NCBI RefSeq assembly: GCF_002157625.1
Contig: NZ_BDMM01000005.1
Coordinates: forward strand, 270,838-334,837
Length of the DNA: 64,000 nt
Source: Brevundimonas sp. SH203
GTDB lineage: Bacteria > Pseudomonadota > Alphaproteobacteria > Caulobacterales > Caulobacteraceae
Direction of reading: 5' to 3'
Below, piece by piece: positions 46,739 to 56,992 of the stretch. The number at the start of each line of letters is the position of its first letter. The stretch's first letter is position 1. A program made the translations under genes and the position numbers. The notes below the pieces were generated by a model that saw only the letters and a list, made by a program, of their open reading frames with translations, did no database searches and had not been told where the DNA came from.

Positions 46739-47209
46739 ATGTCAGACAGCCAGCGCTTTCCCGTCGCCGCCCACGCCCTGGCCTATATGGCCCACAAGGG
46801 CGCCTACGGGCCTGCGCAGGCCGCGCCCAGCGGCGTCCTGGCCTCGTCCATCCCGACCAACCCCGTCGTCGTGCGTCGCGTGACCGCCCTGTTGGCCAAG
46901 GCCGGGCTGATCGCCACACGGCCGGGCGCGACCGGCGGCTCCTGGCTGCTGCGCCGGCCCGAGGACATCCGGCTGGACGAGGTGCTGAAGGCGGTGAACG
47001 GCTGCGCCCACATCGGCTCCCCGCCCGCCGGCGCCAAGGGCTGCCCCATCAGCGAACACATCCCTCGCCAGGTGGCCAAGGCCCTGACCGCCGCCGACGA
47101 GGCCGCGACCGAGGCCCTGTCCAAAATCACCATAGCCGACCTGCTGGCCGAAAACCCCGCCTCTCTGGCGGCCTTCACCGTCCACCCGTCCTGCCCCGTC
47201 GCGGCCTGA
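46739..47209 (+). CDS. Rrf2-family transcriptional regulator
   Basis: A 156-residue regulator starting at ATG 46739 (AGGA eight bases upstream). The N-terminal winged helix (RFPVAAHALAYMAHKGAYG, SIPTNPVVVRRVTALLAKAGLIATRPGATGGSWL in part) is typical of the YwnA/NsrR-like branch. It has cysteines in NGCAHIG and AKGCPIS plus one at the C-terminus (HPSCPV) rather than the tight three-Cys cluster of IscR, so an iron-sulfur cluster is uncertain. It may sense redox or an electrophile. The SDR gene follows 7 bases downstream and is probably its target or partner. Confidence 0.88.
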   Translation: MSDSQRFPVAAHALAYMAHKGAYGPAQAAPSGVLASSIPTNPVVVRRVTALLAKAGLIATRPGATGGSWLLRRPEDIRLDEVLKAVNGCAHIGSPPAGAKGCPISEHIPRQVAKALTAADEAATEALSKITIADLLAENPASLAAFTVHPSCPVAA

Positions 47210-47216
47210 GCCTCGC

Positions 47217-48014
47217 GTGCGCCGGACGGTCCTGATCACCGGCGCCTCGGCCGGCATCGGCGCGGCCCTGGCGCGAGTCTATGCGTCGAGGGGCTGGGAC
47301 CTGATCCTGACGGCGCGTCGCCAAGACCCGCTGCAGGCGCTGGCGGATGAACTGACCACCGCCCACGGCGTCGTCGCGACCGTGATCCTAGAGGATCTGG
47401 GCGACCCGGCCGCGCCCGAACGGCTGGTCGCCGCCATCGCCGCGCGCGGCCTGACCGTCGACGGTCTGGTCAACAATGCGGGTTTCAGCCGCGTGACCGG
47501 CTTTCTGGACACGGACCTGGACGCCCACCGGGCCATGATCCAGGTCATGCTGACCGCGCCGATCGCGCTGTCGCGCCTGTTGCTGCCCGGCATGATCCAG
47601 CGTCGCTTCGGCCGGGTGCTGAACGTGGCGTCGCTGGCCGGACAGATGCCCGCGACCGGCGGCGACACCCTGTACGGGCCGATCAAGAGCTTCCTGATCA
47701 AGGCGTCGCAGGGCCTGCATCTGGAGACGCTGGGAACCGGCGTCCACGTCACGGTCCTGAACCCCGGCTACACCCTGACGGAGTTTCACGACGTCAACGG
47801 CTCGCGCGATCAGGTGTCCCGCGCCTATCCGCCGTGGATGTGGATGGACGCCGCCCGCGTCGCCCGCATCGGCGTCGACGCCAGCGAGGCCAACCGCCCC
47901 AGCGTCACCCCCGGCGTGATGAACAACGTCATGGCCGGCCTGGCGCGGTTCCTGCCCGACGGCCTGGCCCTGCGGATGGTGGCCAACCACGCCAGGCGGC
48001 TGGAGCGGCTGTAA
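47217..48014 (+). CDS. short-chain dehydrogenase/reductase
   Basis: A 265-residue SDR starting with GTG at 47217, 7 bases after the Rrf2 gene. The cofactor motif TGASAGIGAALARVYASRG near residue 8, the NNAG motif (LVNNAGFSRV), a catalytic serine in VLNVASLAGQMPA and YxxxK (YGPIKSF) are all present. The presence of R rather than D after the second strand suggests NADP(H). The substrate is unknown. Similar proteins are often annotated as DltE-like oxidoreductases. Co-transcription with the Rrf2 regulator suggests a stress-linked reductase, which is inference. Confidence 0.88.
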   Translation: MRRTVLITGASAGIGAALARVYASRGWDLILTARRQDPLQALADELTTAHGVVATVILEDLGDPAAPERLVAAIAARGLTVDGLVNNAGFSRVTGFLDTDLDAHRAMIQVMLTAPIALSRLLLPGMIQRRFGRVLNVASLAGQMPATGGDTLYGPIKSFLIKASQGLHLETLGTGVHVTVLNPGYTLTEFHDVNGSRDQVSRAYPPWMWMDAARVARIGVDASEANRPSVTPGVMNNVMAGLARFLPDGLALRMVANHARRLERL

Positions 48015-48028
48015 GGCCGCCACACAGG

Positions 48029-49426
48029 TCAGATGTGGATGGCGTGACCCAGCGCACGCAGCGACGCCTCATGGAAGGCCTCGCCCAGGGTCGGGTGGAC
48101 ATGGATGGTCCCGGCGACGTCCTCCAGCACCGCCCCCATCTCCAGCATCTGGGCGAAGCTGTTGGACAGTTCCGACACATGCTGCCCCACCGCCTGCAGG
48201 CCCAGGATGCGATGATCGGCCTTGGACGCGATCACCCGCACGAAGCCGCCGTCCTCGCCCGCCTCGATGGCCAGCGCCCGGCCGATGGCGGCGAAGGGGA
48301 AGACCGACTGGATCACGTCGTCGCGGCCCTCCACATCGTTCGGCCCCAGGCCCGCCGAGACGATCTCCGGCTCGGTGAAACAGACGGCGGCGATGGTGAC
48401 CGGATCGAACACCCGGTCATGGCCGGCGATGATTTCCGCGACCATCTCGCCCTGGGCCGACCCCTTGTGCGCCAGCATGGGTTCGCCGGTCAGGTCGCCG
48501 ACGGCCCAGACGTTCTTCATCGAGGTGGCGCAGCGCTGGTCGATCTTCACGAACGGCCCGGCCATGGCCACGCCCATGTTTTCCAGCCCCCAGCCCTGGG
48601 TGCGCGGCCTGCGGCCCACCGTGACCAGCACCTTGTCGGCCTCAAGCTGCAGAGGCTCGCCGTCCATCGTGGTGACGTTCAGCCGGCCGCCGCCGAACCC
48701 GCCGGCGCGGGCGCCCAGGTGCAGCTCGACCCCGTGCTTCTCCAGCCATTTGGCCACCGGATCGGTCAGGGCCTTGTCGTAAAGCGGCAGGATCCGCTCG
48801 GCCATTTCGACGATGGCCACCTCGGCGCCCAGCTTGCGATAGGCGATGCCCAGCTCCAGCCCGATATAGCCGCCGCCGACCACGACCAGCTTCTTGGGAA
48901 CCTCCGACAGGCTCAGCGCCTCGGTTGAGGAGATGACGTCGCCGCCGAACGGCAGGAAGGGCAGTTCGACCGGCTCGGACCCCGTGGCCAGGATGACGTG
49001 TTCGGCGGTGATCCTCACCTCGCCGTCGTCGGTCTTCACCACGCAGGTCTTGGCGTCCTCGAAGTTGGCCCAGCCCTTGATCACCTTGACCCTGGCCTTC
49101 TTCAGCAGGGCCGCGACCCCGCCGTTCAGCTTACGGACGATGCCGTCCTTCCATTCGACCGTCTGTTTCAGGTCGATGGCGGGCGCCGCCGCCGTGATGC
49201 CCAGCGTCCCGCCGCCGGCCGCCCTGGCCACCGTCTCGAACTTGCCCGCTGCATGGATGATGGCCTTGGACGGAATGCAGCCGACGTTCAGGCACGTCCC
49301 GCCCAGCCCGTCGCCGCCGTCCACCAGCACGGTGTCCAGGCCCAACTGGCCGCAGCGAATCCCCGCGACATAGCCGCCGGTGCCCGCGCCGATGATCAGG
49401 ACTTTGGTTTTCAGGGTCTGGGTCAT
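48029..49426 (-). CDS. lpdA: dihydrolipoyl dehydrogenase (E3)
   Basis: A 465-residue flavoprotein reoxidising the lipoyl groups of the 2-oxoacid dehydrogenase. The FAD-binding motif [19 protein letters not shown] is near the start, the redox disulfide is in [14 protein letters not shown], the NAD site is [20 protein letters not shown], and the C-terminal His-Glu pair is in [13 protein letters not shown]. Its ATG overlaps the stop of the small lipoprotein gene. It is the last gene of the branched-chain operon and so is probably dedicated to that complex. Confidence 0.96.
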   Translation of the reverse strand: MTQTLKTKVLIIGAGTGGYVAGIRCGQLGLDTVLVDGGDGLGGTCLNVGCIPSKAIIHAAGKFETVARAAGGGTLGITAAAPAIDLKQTVEWKDGIVRKLNGGVAALLKKARVKVIKGWANFEDAKTCVVKTDDGEVRITAEHVILATGSEPVELPFLPFGGDVISSTEALSLSEVPKKLVVVGGGYIGLELGIAYRKLGAEVAIVEMAERILPLYDKALTDPVAKWLEKHGVELHLGARAGGFGGGRLNVTTMDGEPLQLEADKVLVTVGRRPRTQGWGLENMGVAMAGPFVKIDQRCATSMKNVWAVGDLTGEPMLAHKGSAQGEMVAEIIAGHDRVFDPVTIAAVCFTEPEIVSAGLGPNDVEGRDDVIQSVFPFAAIGRALAIEAGEDGGFVRVIASKADHRILGLQAVGQHVSELSNSFAQMLEMGAVLEDVAGTIHVHPTLGEAFHEASLRALGHAIHI

Positions 49427-49827
49427 TCGATACCTGTGGGCTCAACACGGCCCAGCAACTGCAGTTCGGACAGCGTTGCGACCACGTCAGCACCAGACGC
49501 ATCGCGCAAGCCAACAACATCGCCCGTTGAAGTTCGCTCCGCCTGAACAACAATCACGCGGTGGCGAACGCCCTTTTCGTCAGTCCAAAGGGCGTACTGA
49601 GGAATATTGATCGCCAGTGGTGCGCGGGAAGAGGCCATAGGCACCGTAAAGACGGCGCGCCCCTCCTTCATATCCGTCTCATTGGCAATCCGTCTGGACA
49701 CAAAAGCCTCGGTTGGAAGTGCAGGCCACTCAGCCTCTTGGATAGAGGACCCAGATACTGATTCTGGACGTTCTTGTCCGCACCCGCCAACCAGAACCGC
49801 AACCAAACCTGCGAGCTTTCCAATCAT
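49423..49827 (-). CDS. putative lipoprotein inside the branched-chain dehydrogenase operon
   Basis: A 134-residue protein starting at ATG 49827 (or GTG 49830), right after the E2 stop. [16 protein letters not shown] looks like a lipoprotein signal with Cys at 16. The mature part has no recognised domain; it contains [19 protein letters not shown] and [18 protein letters not shown]. The start lies within a few bases of the E2 stop and the stop overlaps the lpdA ATG, so it is translated with the complex genes. The DNA is less GC-rich than its neighbours. A surface lipoprotein between E2 and E3 has no obvious metabolic reason; it may be a recent insertion. Confidence 0.68.
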   Translation of the reverse strand: MIGKLAGLVAVLVGGCGQERPESVSGSSIQEAEWPALPTEAFVSRRIANETDMKEGRAVFTVPMASSRAPLAINIPQYALWTDEKGVRHRVIVVQAERTSTGDVVGLRDASGADVVATLSELQLLGRVEPTGIE

Positions 49828-49831
49828 CACC

Positions 49832-51490
49832 TCACCCCATCCATAAGGTCGCGGGGTTTTCCAGCAGCCCCTTGATCCGCTGCACGAAGACCGCCGCGTC
49901 ATGGCCGTCGACGATGCGGTGGTCGAAGCTGGAGGACAGGTTCATCATCTTGCGGACGACCATCTGGCCGTCCTTGACCACGACCCGTTCGGCGATCTTG
50001 TTGGGGCCGACGATGGCGACCTCGGGGTGGTTGATGATCGGGGTGTGGACCACCCCGCCCAGCGTGCCCAGCGAGGTGATGGTGATGGTCGAGCCGCTCA
50101 GCTCCTCGCGTTTGGCCGTCCCGTCCTTGGCCGCGCCCGAGACGCGGGTGATCTCCAGCGCCGTGTCATAGGGGTCGCGCGCCTCGGCGTGGCGGACCAC
50201 CGGCACCATCAGGCCGTTCGGCGTCTGGGCGGCGATGCCCAGATGGACCGGGGCGTTCTGGGTCAGGACGCCCGCCTCGTCGTCATAGGTGGCGTTGATC
50301 TGAGGCTGATCCTTCAGGGCGACCACGATGGCGCGGGCGATGAAGGGCAGGACGTTCAGCTTGGGCTGGTCCTTCTGTTTCGTCGCGTTCAGGTGGGCGC
50401 GCAGCTCCTCCACCGCCGTCATGTCGATTTCCTCGACATAGGTGATGTGCGGGATGCGGCGCACGCTCTCGGCCATCTTCTCCGCGATCTTGCGACGCAG
50501 GCCGATGATGCGGACCTCGGTCGTCCCCTCCGCCCTGGCGTAGGTCGATCCACCGCCGGACGGCGCCGCCGCGGGCTGAACGCCGCCCCGGGCGATGAAG
50601 CCGTCCAGGTCTTCGTGGGTGATGCGTCCGGCGGGGCCGGAACCGGGCACGAAGGTCAGGTCCACGCCCAGGTCGCGCGCGCGATTCCGCACGGCGGGCG
50701 AGGCCAGCGGACGTTCGCCGGCGGCGCGTCCGGTCAGGGCGGGAACGGGCTTGGACGGGATCGTCATCGACGTCTTCGAAATCCCACGCCCCGTCGTCGA
50801 AGTCACAGCGGAATTCGTCGTCGAATTCTCCGCCGGTTTCGAGGCGGTTTTGGGGGCCGAAACCGGCGTCGGGACATTGCCCTGCCCCTCGACCTCGAAG
50901 GCCACCAGCGGGCCGCCGACGGGCACGGACTTGCCCGCCTCGCCATACAGGGCGACGACCGTTCCGGCGACCGGCGAGGTGATTTCGACCGTCGCCTTGT
51001 CGGTCATGACATCGGCCAGGATCTGGTCTTCCTCGACCGCATCCCCGACCTTGACGTGCCAACCGACCAGCTCAGCCTCGGCCGTGCCTTCGCCCACGTC
51101 GGGCAGTTTGAAGACGTAGTTGCCGGACGTCGGCGCTTCGACAGGGGCGACAGGCGCGCTCTCGACCTTCGGCGCATCGGCGACCACAGGCGCAGGGGCC
51201 GGCTTGGCGACGGCGGCCGGCGCCGGGGCGTCATCCGCATTGCCCGCCCCCTCGACCTCGAACTCGACCAGAGGGCCGCGCACGGGGACCATGGCGCCGG
51301 GTTCGCCGTGCAGGGCCGTGACCTTGCCGGACACGGGGGCGGTGATCTCGACCGTGGCCTTGTCGGTCATGACGTCGGCGACGATCTGGTCCTCGGCGAC
51401 CGTATCGCCGACCTTGACGTGCCAGGCGACCAGTTCGGCCTCGGCGGTGCCTTCGCCCACGTCGGGCAGTTTGAAGACGAAACGACCCAT
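49832..51490 (-). CDS. bkdB: branched-chain 2-oxoacid dehydrogenase E2 (dihydrolipoyl acyltransferase)
   Basis: A 552-residue E2 with two lipoyl domains instead of the usual one for this complex: residues 1-80 (lipoyl Lys44) and about 123-202 (Lys165), each with the MTDKATVEI motif. Pro/Ala-rich linkers follow, then a peripheral subunit-binding domain (SPAVRNRARDLGVDLTFVPGSGPAGRITHEDL in part, near 270-305) and the acyltransferase core, with catalytic H524 and D528 in SFDHRIVDGHDAA. It starts at ATG 51490, one base after the E1-beta stop, with GGAGG at good spacing. The two lipoyl domains are near-duplicates. Confidence 0.94.
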   Translation of the reverse strand: MGRFVFKLPDVGEGTAEAELVAWHVKVGDTVAEDQIVADVMTDKATVEITAPVSGKVTALHGEPGAMVPVRGPLVEFEVEGAGNADDAPAPAAVAKPAPAPVVADAPKVESAPVAPVEAPTSGNYVFKLPDVGEGTAEAELVGWHVKVGDAVEEDQILADVMTDKATVEITSPVAGTVVALYGEAGKSVPVGGPLVAFEVEGQGNVPTPVSAPKTASKPAENSTTNSAVTSTTGRGISKTSMTIPSKPVPALTGRAAGERPLASPAVRNRARDLGVDLTFVPGSGPAGRITHEDLDGFIARGGVQPAAAPSGGGSTYARAEGTTEVRIIGLRRKIAEKMAESVRRIPHITYVEEIDMTAVEELRAHLNATKQKDQPKLNVLPFIARAIVVALKDQPQINATYDDEAGVLTQNAPVHLGIAAQTPNGLMVPVVRHAEARDPYDTALEITRVSGAAKDGTAKREELSGSTITITSLGTLGGVVHTPIINHPEVAIVGPNKIAERVVVKDGQMVVRKMMNLSSSFDHRIVDGHDAAVFVQRIKGLLENPATLWMG

Positions 51491-51491
51491 C

Positions 51492-52610
<1,119 letters not shown>

Positions 52611-52637
52611 CGGGAAACACCCTCCGCATTCATCGTC

Positions 52638-52765
52638 ATCCTCGGGCTTGACCCGAGGATCGGAGGCGGGGTCTGGCAATGCTTGAAGCGTGTGGCGGAG
52701 AGGGCGGCATTCGAACCCTCGCGGACGAGCGGCTGAACGCCCGGCCCTCGGGTCAAGCCCGAGGG
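52638..52765. repeat. pair of REP-like palindromes between E1 alpha and E1 beta genes
   Basis: Two GC-rich palindromes in opposite orientation: ATCCTCGGG-CTTGA-CCCGAGGAT at 52638-52660 and CCCTCGGG-TCAAG-CCCGAGGG at 52745-52765. The loops are complementary, so the second is an inverted copy of the first with slight arm differences. The motif TCGGG-CTTGA-CCCGA resembles dispersed palindromic elements common between genes of alphaproteobacteria. The 84 bases between contain no gene. They lie inside an operon and could affect mRNA stability or subunit ratio. Confidence 0.85.
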
Positions 52766-52794
52766 TGACGGAGTTTGAGGCAAGAGGCTCATCG

Positions 52795-54054
52795 TCAGAC
52801 CCCCACCTCGCGGCGCTGTTCGACCAGCCGCCAGTCCTCGGTCGCATAGACCTCTTCGAACATCGTCTTCACGCTGGGCCGCGATTGGCCCAGGGTGCCG
52901 ATGGCCTCGGCCTCCTTGCCGGCGGCGCGGACCTGTTCCACGGCCTCTTTCAGCGCGGCCGTGTGGCGTTCGTCGTCCCATTCGCCGATCACGGTCAGGT
53001 GCTGGCGCAGCCGCTCCAGCGGATCGCCCAGCGGCCATTTGTCGTGTTCGTCGCCGGGGCGATAGCGGCTGGGGTCGTCGGAGGTGGAGTGGGGGGCGCC
53101 GCGATAGGTGAACAGCTCGATCACCGTCGCGCCCTGGTTCGACCGCGCACGCTCCTCGGCCCACTGGGTCGCCGCCCAGACGGCCAGAAAGTCGTTGCCG
53201 TCCACCCGCAGGGCCGGCAGGCCATAGCCGATGGCCTTGGAGGCGAAGGTCGTCTCAAGACCGCCCGCGATGCCCATGAAGGACGAAATGGCCCACTGGT
53301 TGTTGACCACGTTCAGGATGACCGGGGCGCGATAGACGGAAGCGAAGGTCAGGGCGTTGTGGAAGTCGCCCTCGGCCGTGGCGCCGTCGCCGATCCAGCT
53401 GATGGCGATCTTGTCGTCGCCCTTGTAGGCGCTGGCCATGGCCCAGCCGACCGCCTGCGGCACCTGGGTGCCCAGATTGCCGCTGATGGTGAAGAAGCCG
53501 TAGTCCTTGGCCGAATACATGATCGGCAGCTGGCGGCCTTTGATCGGGTCCGCCGCGTTGGAATAGATCTGGTTCATCATATCGACCAGCGGATAGCCGC
53601 GCGCGATCAGCAGCCCCTGCTGGCGATAGGTGGGAAAGCCCATGTCCTCGCGGCTGAGCAGCATCCCCTGGGCGACCGCGATCGCCTCTTCGCCGGTGCA
53701 TTTCATATAGAAGCTGGTCTTGCCCTGGCGGTGGGCGCGATGCATCCGGTCGTCGAAGGCGCGGGTCAGGATCATGGCCTTCAGGCCGCGACGCAATGTC
53801 TCGGGGTCAAGGCGCGGATTCCATGGGCCGACCGCCTGGCCCTCGTCGTCCAGAACGCGAATCAGGCGGAAGGCCAGGTCGCGCATGGCGTAGGGCGTGG
53901 ACCCGACCTCGGGCCGCTCAACCACGCCGGCGGGGTCCATCTTCAGATGGCTGAAGTCCGGCGCGTCGCCGGGACGGCCGGACGGTTCCGGCACGTGCAG
54001 CGACAGGGGCTGGCTGTTCTTTTTGCTCATTTTGTCGTTCATGCGGGCGTCCAT
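52795..54054 (-). CDS. branched-chain 2-oxoacid dehydrogenase E1 alpha subunit
   Basis: A 419-residue subunit from ATG 54054; a TTG 24 codons earlier is less likely, and other ATGs a few codons later are possible. The N-terminal ~60 residues (SLHVPEPSGRPGDAPDFSHLKMDPAGVVERPEV in part) match the extension specific to 2-oxoisovalerate dehydrogenase. The thiamine diphosphate motif GDGATAEGDFHNAL through NNQWAISS is intact, and the phosphorylation-loop-like RGAPHSTSDDPSRYRP follows. It leads the five-gene operon and is divergent from an Lrp-family regulator. Confidence 0.94.
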   Translation of the reverse strand: MDARMNDKMSKKNSQPLSLHVPEPSGRPGDAPDFSHLKMDPAGVVERPEVGSTPYAMRDLAFRLIRVLDDEGQAVGPWNPRLDPETLRRGLKAMILTRAFDDRMHRAHRQGKTSFYMKCTGEEAIAVAQGMLLSREDMGFPTYRQQGLLIARGYPLVDMMNQIYSNAADPIKGRQLPIMYSAKDYGFFTISGNLGTQVPQAVGWAMASAYKGDDKIAISWIGDGATAEGDFHNALTFASVYRAPVILNVVNNQWAISSFMGIAGGLETTFASKAIGYGLPALRVDGNDFLAVWAATQWAEERARSNQGATVIELFTYRGAPHSTSDDPSRYRPGDEHDKWPLGDPLERLRQHLTVIGEWDDERHTAALKEAVEQVRAAGKEAEAIGTLGQSRPSVKTMFEEVYATEDWRLVEQRREVGV

Positions 54055-54191
54055 GTCCGTTCGGGGGTCCGTCCGTGTTTCCTCTGGACGTTTGATAACA
54101 CGGCCCCTAAGCAGGCGCTCGCTCAAATTGACCTTGCTAAATCCCGATTTCGGGTATTTTATTTCGCCATAATCATAATCGGAGAAACGCC

Positions 54192-54680
54192 TTGGCGGAC
54201 GAACTCGATCCCATCGACGCCCGTATCCTGGATATCCTGCAACAAGACGCCGGGCTGTCGGTCGCAGAGGTCGCGGATCGCGTCGGATTGTCGGCCTCGC
54301 CCTGCTGGCGACGGATCAAACGGCTGGAGGATTCCGGCCTGATCACCAAGCGCGTCACCCTGCTGAACGCCAAGCTTCTGGGCCTGGACTTCGAGGTGTA
54401 CGCCATCGTCAAGCTGATGCTGCCATCCTCGGACAATCTGAACGTCTTCGAGGCCGCCGTGGCCAAATGGCCGGAGGTGGTGCAGTGCGCCACCATCACC
54501 GGGCGCGAGGACTATGTGCTGCGCATCATCACCTCGGACATGCACGCCTTCGACCTGTTCCTGCGCGAGAAGCTGCTGGCGCTGGGCATCGTGTCGGACT
54601 GTGAAAGTCACATCGTCACGCGCGGCGTGAAGAATGTGACCGCCCTGCCCCTTGGCATCATCACGCCTCACGTCGGATAA
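54192..54680 (+). CDS. Lrp/AsnC-family regulator, probable BkdR
   Basis: A 162-residue regulator starting at TTG 54192 with GGAG seven bases upstream. The helix-turn-helix (LSVAEVADRVGLSASPCWRRIKRLEDSGLI in part) is followed by the RAM domain (VQCATITGREDYVLRIITSDMHAF in part). It is divergent from the branched-chain 2-oxoacid dehydrogenase operon, the usual place for BkdR, an Lrp homologue activating this pathway in response to branched-chain amino acids. The intergenic region 54055-54191 is relatively A+T-rich and probably contains its binding sites. The function is inferred from position. Confidence 0.87.
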   Translation: MADELDPIDARILDILQQDAGLSVAEVADRVGLSASPCWRRIKRLEDSGLITKRVTLLNAKLLGLDFEVYAIVKLMLPSSDNLNVFEAAVAKWPEVVQCATITGREDYVLRIITSDMHAFDLFLREKLLALGIVSDCESHIVTRGVKNVTALPLGIITPHVG

Positions 54681-54719
54681 GGTTTCTCGGGCGGCGCCGA
54701 CCGCCGTGGGAGCCGACAC

Positions 54720-55658
54720 ATGATCGAACTGGTGATCGACGCGCGCCGCAAGAACCTGGGCGGGTTCGAGGTCGGGCGCGTCCTGCCCTTCCATGCGCGC
54801 CGGATGGTGGGGCCGTTCATCTTCCTGGACCAGATGGGGCCGGCCGAGTTCGCACCGGGATCGACCGCCATCGACGTGCGGCCGCACCCCCATATCGGCC
54901 TGTCGACCCTGACCTATCTGTTCGAGGGTCAGATCATGCACCACGACAATCTGGGCTACGATCAGGCGATCCGGCCGGGCGAGGTCAACTGGATGACCGC
55001 CGGCAAGGGCATCGTCCATTCCGAGCGCACCGATCCCCTGACCAGGAGCCGGGGCGGGCCGATGCACGGGATGCAGGCCTGGGTCGCCCTGCCCGCCGAG
55101 GCCGAGGAGATCGATCCGTCCTTCGCTCACCTGGGCGAGGACGCCCAGCCCGCCTATGAGAACGGCGGCCTGTTCGCGCGGCTGGTGGCGGGCGAAGCTT
55201 ACGGCGCCAAGGCCGAGGCGCCCGTGTCGTCGCCGCTGTTCTACATCCATTGGGAGCTTCAGCCCGGCGTGCGCACCGCGCCGCCCGCCGCCAGGGGCGC
55301 CGGCGGCATGAGCGAGCGCGCCCTCTATGTCGCCAGGGGGTCCATCGAGGTCGGGGACCGCACCTTCCACGAGGGGCAGATGGTCGTGCTGTCGCCCAGC
55401 GCGGAGCCGACCGTCAAAGCCCTGACCCAGGCGACGGTCATGGTTCTGGGCGGCGAGCCGGTGGGCGAGCGGCTGATCTGGTGGAACTTCGTCGCCTCCA
55501 GCCAGGATCGGATCGACCAGGCCAAGGCCGACTGGAAGGCGGGACGGATGAAACTGCCCGACGCCGACGACCTGGAGTTCATCCCCCTGCCCGACGAACC
55601 CGCCAGGGCGCAAGGCGCCCCCGCGCCCGTGGAACCCAAGCCGACCGATCCGGTCTGA
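54720..55658 (+). CDS. pirin family protein
   Basis: A 312-residue double-cupin protein. The N-terminal metal-binding cupin has HPHIGLSTLTYLFEGQIMHHDNLGY and the pirin signature WMTAGKGIVHSE, giving the three-His/one-Glu iron site. The second cupin (ALYVARGSIEVGDRTFHEGQMVVLS) lacks metal ligands, as usual. The C-terminal ~25 residues are a charged Pro/Ala tail. Bacterial pirins include quercetinase-like dioxygenases and modulators of pyruvate dehydrogenase; which applies here is unknown. It lies 39 bases after the Lrp gene and may be co-transcribed. Confidence 0.92.
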   Translation: MIELVIDARRKNLGGFEVGRVLPFHARRMVGPFIFLDQMGPAEFAPGSTAIDVRPHPHIGLSTLTYLFEGQIMHHDNLGYDQAIRPGEVNWMTAGKGIVHSERTDPLTRSRGGPMHGMQAWVALPAEAEEIDPSFAHLGEDAQPAYENGGLFARLVAGEAYGAKAEAPVSSPLFYIHWELQPGVRTAPPAARGAGGMSERALYVARGSIEVGDRTFHEGQMVVLSPSAEPTVKALTQATVMVLGGEPVGERLIWWNFVASSQDRIDQAKADWKAGRMKLPDADDLEFIPLPDEPARAQGAPAPVEPKPTDPV

Positions 55659-55671
55659 GCGGCGACACGAT

Positions 55672-56016
55672 ATGAGGATGAGGGTGAAATGTCCGAAGCC
55701 GTTTCAGCTTGAAGCCTCGGGTTCTCAAGGAGTCTACACGCTTCGTTTTGAACCGATTGACGATTGGGGCGGGCTGTTTGTCGTTGATGGATTTTCAAAG
55801 GCCATGCGTTGGCCCGTTCTATCCATCGAGCAAAGCGAACCAGACGCGCTTATCCTGTCTGGAACGACGGAAGGCAGCGCTATCCTTTGGGATGACGAGT
55901 ATTGGTACGAGGTGGTCATCGCTCCTGAACGCGCCAACCTATCTTTTTGGGGCGACCGCGTTCTGATCCGCACCGATGAGGCATCGGCTATAGGCACGAT
56001 CCCCGCAACCCGCTAA
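55672..56016 (+). CDS. small hypothetical protein
   Basis: A 114-residue protein without recognised domain, signal peptide or membrane helix. It contains several aromatic clusters (PIDDWGGLFVVDGF, LWDDEYWYEVVI) and looks like a small beta-rich fold. Start at ATG 55672 (a second in-frame ATG is two codons on). The base composition is less GC-rich than its neighbours, suggesting recent acquisition. It sits 13 bases after pirin and 10 bases before the WD40 gene on the same strand. No function can be assigned. Confidence 0.55.
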   Translation: MRMRVKCPKPFQLEASGSQGVYTLRFEPIDDWGGLFVVDGFSKAMRWPVLSIEQSEPDALILSGTTEGSAILWDDEYWYEVVIAPERANLSFWGDRVLIRTDEASAIGTIPATR

Positions 56017-56026
56017 CGCCTGCGCC

Positions 56027-56992
56027 ATGAACTTCGATTTCGACGCCCAGGTCACCGCCGCCCTGTTCGACAACACCGGCGCCGTCTTCGCCCTCGGCGA
56101 CGGCTCGGTGCGGTTCGAGGATCGAACGCGGGTCGAGGCCCATGACGGGGCCGTGCTGTGCGCCTGCGTCCATCCGTCCGGCGACGGCGTCGTCACGGGC
56201 GGCGACGACGGCCGGGTGGTCTGGACCCGCCGCGACGAGGAAGCCGTCGTCCTGGCGACGGCCAAAAACCAGTGGATCGACGCCATCGACGCCTCGCCCG
56301 CTTCGGGCCTGATCGCCTTTTCCTTCGGCCGCACCCTGTCGGTGATCGACCCCAAGGAGGTCGGTTTCCGCCGCGACTTCCAGCACGAGCGCACCGTCTC
56401 GGGCGTCGCCTTCGAGCCCAAGGGCCGGCGCATCGCGACCTCGACCTATGGCGGGGCGGCGCTGTGGTATGCGCGGATCGAGAAGCAGCAGCCGGTCAGG
56501 CTCGCCTGGGCCGGGTCGCACACCGGCGTCGCCTTTTCGCCCGACGGCGCCTTCGTCGTCACGACGATGCAGGACAACCAGATGCACGGCTGGCGCATCA
56601 AGGACGCCAAGAACCTGCGGATGGGCGGCTATCCGGGCAAGGTGCGGTCGATGGCCTTCCTGGCTGGCGGGCAGTTGATGGCGACTTCGGGCGCGCAGGG
56701 CGCGGTGCTGTGGCCCTTCGTCGGGGCGAACGGGCCGATGGGGCGCGAGGCGACCGAGATCGGCTATGACGACACCACCCTGGTCAACCTGGTCTCGGCC
56801 CGCGCCGATCAAGGGCTGCTGGCCGCCGGGCTGCTGGACGGTCGGGTCTGGGTCGCCCATCCGGCGGCGCAGGGGCTGAACTTCGTCAAGGCCGAGAAGG
56901 GGGCGGCCATCGTCGCCCTGTCGCTGAGCCCCGCCGTGGACAAGGTCGCCTGGGCCGACGAGGACGGCCGGGCCGGCGTGATCGTCCTCTGA
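56027..56992 (+). CDS. WD40-repeat protein
   Basis: A 321-residue protein built of degenerate WD40-like blades: AHDGAVLCACVHPSGDGVVTGGDDGRVVW, HERTVSGVAFEPKGRRIATSTYGGAALWY, GSHTGVAFSPDGAFVVTTMQDNQMHGW and similar units, predicted to form a beta-propeller. There is no signal peptide, so it is cytoplasmic. Its TGA overlaps the ATG of mtgA (TGATG), implying translational coupling to a peptidoglycan enzyme. A scaffold role is possible; partner proteins are unknown. Confidence 0.87.
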   Translation: MNFDFDAQVTAALFDNTGAVFALGDGSVRFEDRTRVEAHDGAVLCACVHPSGDGVVTGGDDGRVVWTRRDEEAVVLATAKNQWIDAIDASPASGLIAFSFGRTLSVIDPKEVGFRRDFQHERTVSGVAFEPKGRRIATSTYGGAALWYARIEKQQPVRLAWAGSHTGVAFSPDGAFVVTTMQDNQMHGWRIKDAKNLRMGGYPGKVRSMAFLAGGQLMATSGAQGAVLWPFVGANGPMGREATEIGYDDTTLVNLVSARADQGLLAAGLLDGRVWVAHPAAQGLNFVKAEKGAAIVALSLSPAVDKVAWADEDGRAGVIVL

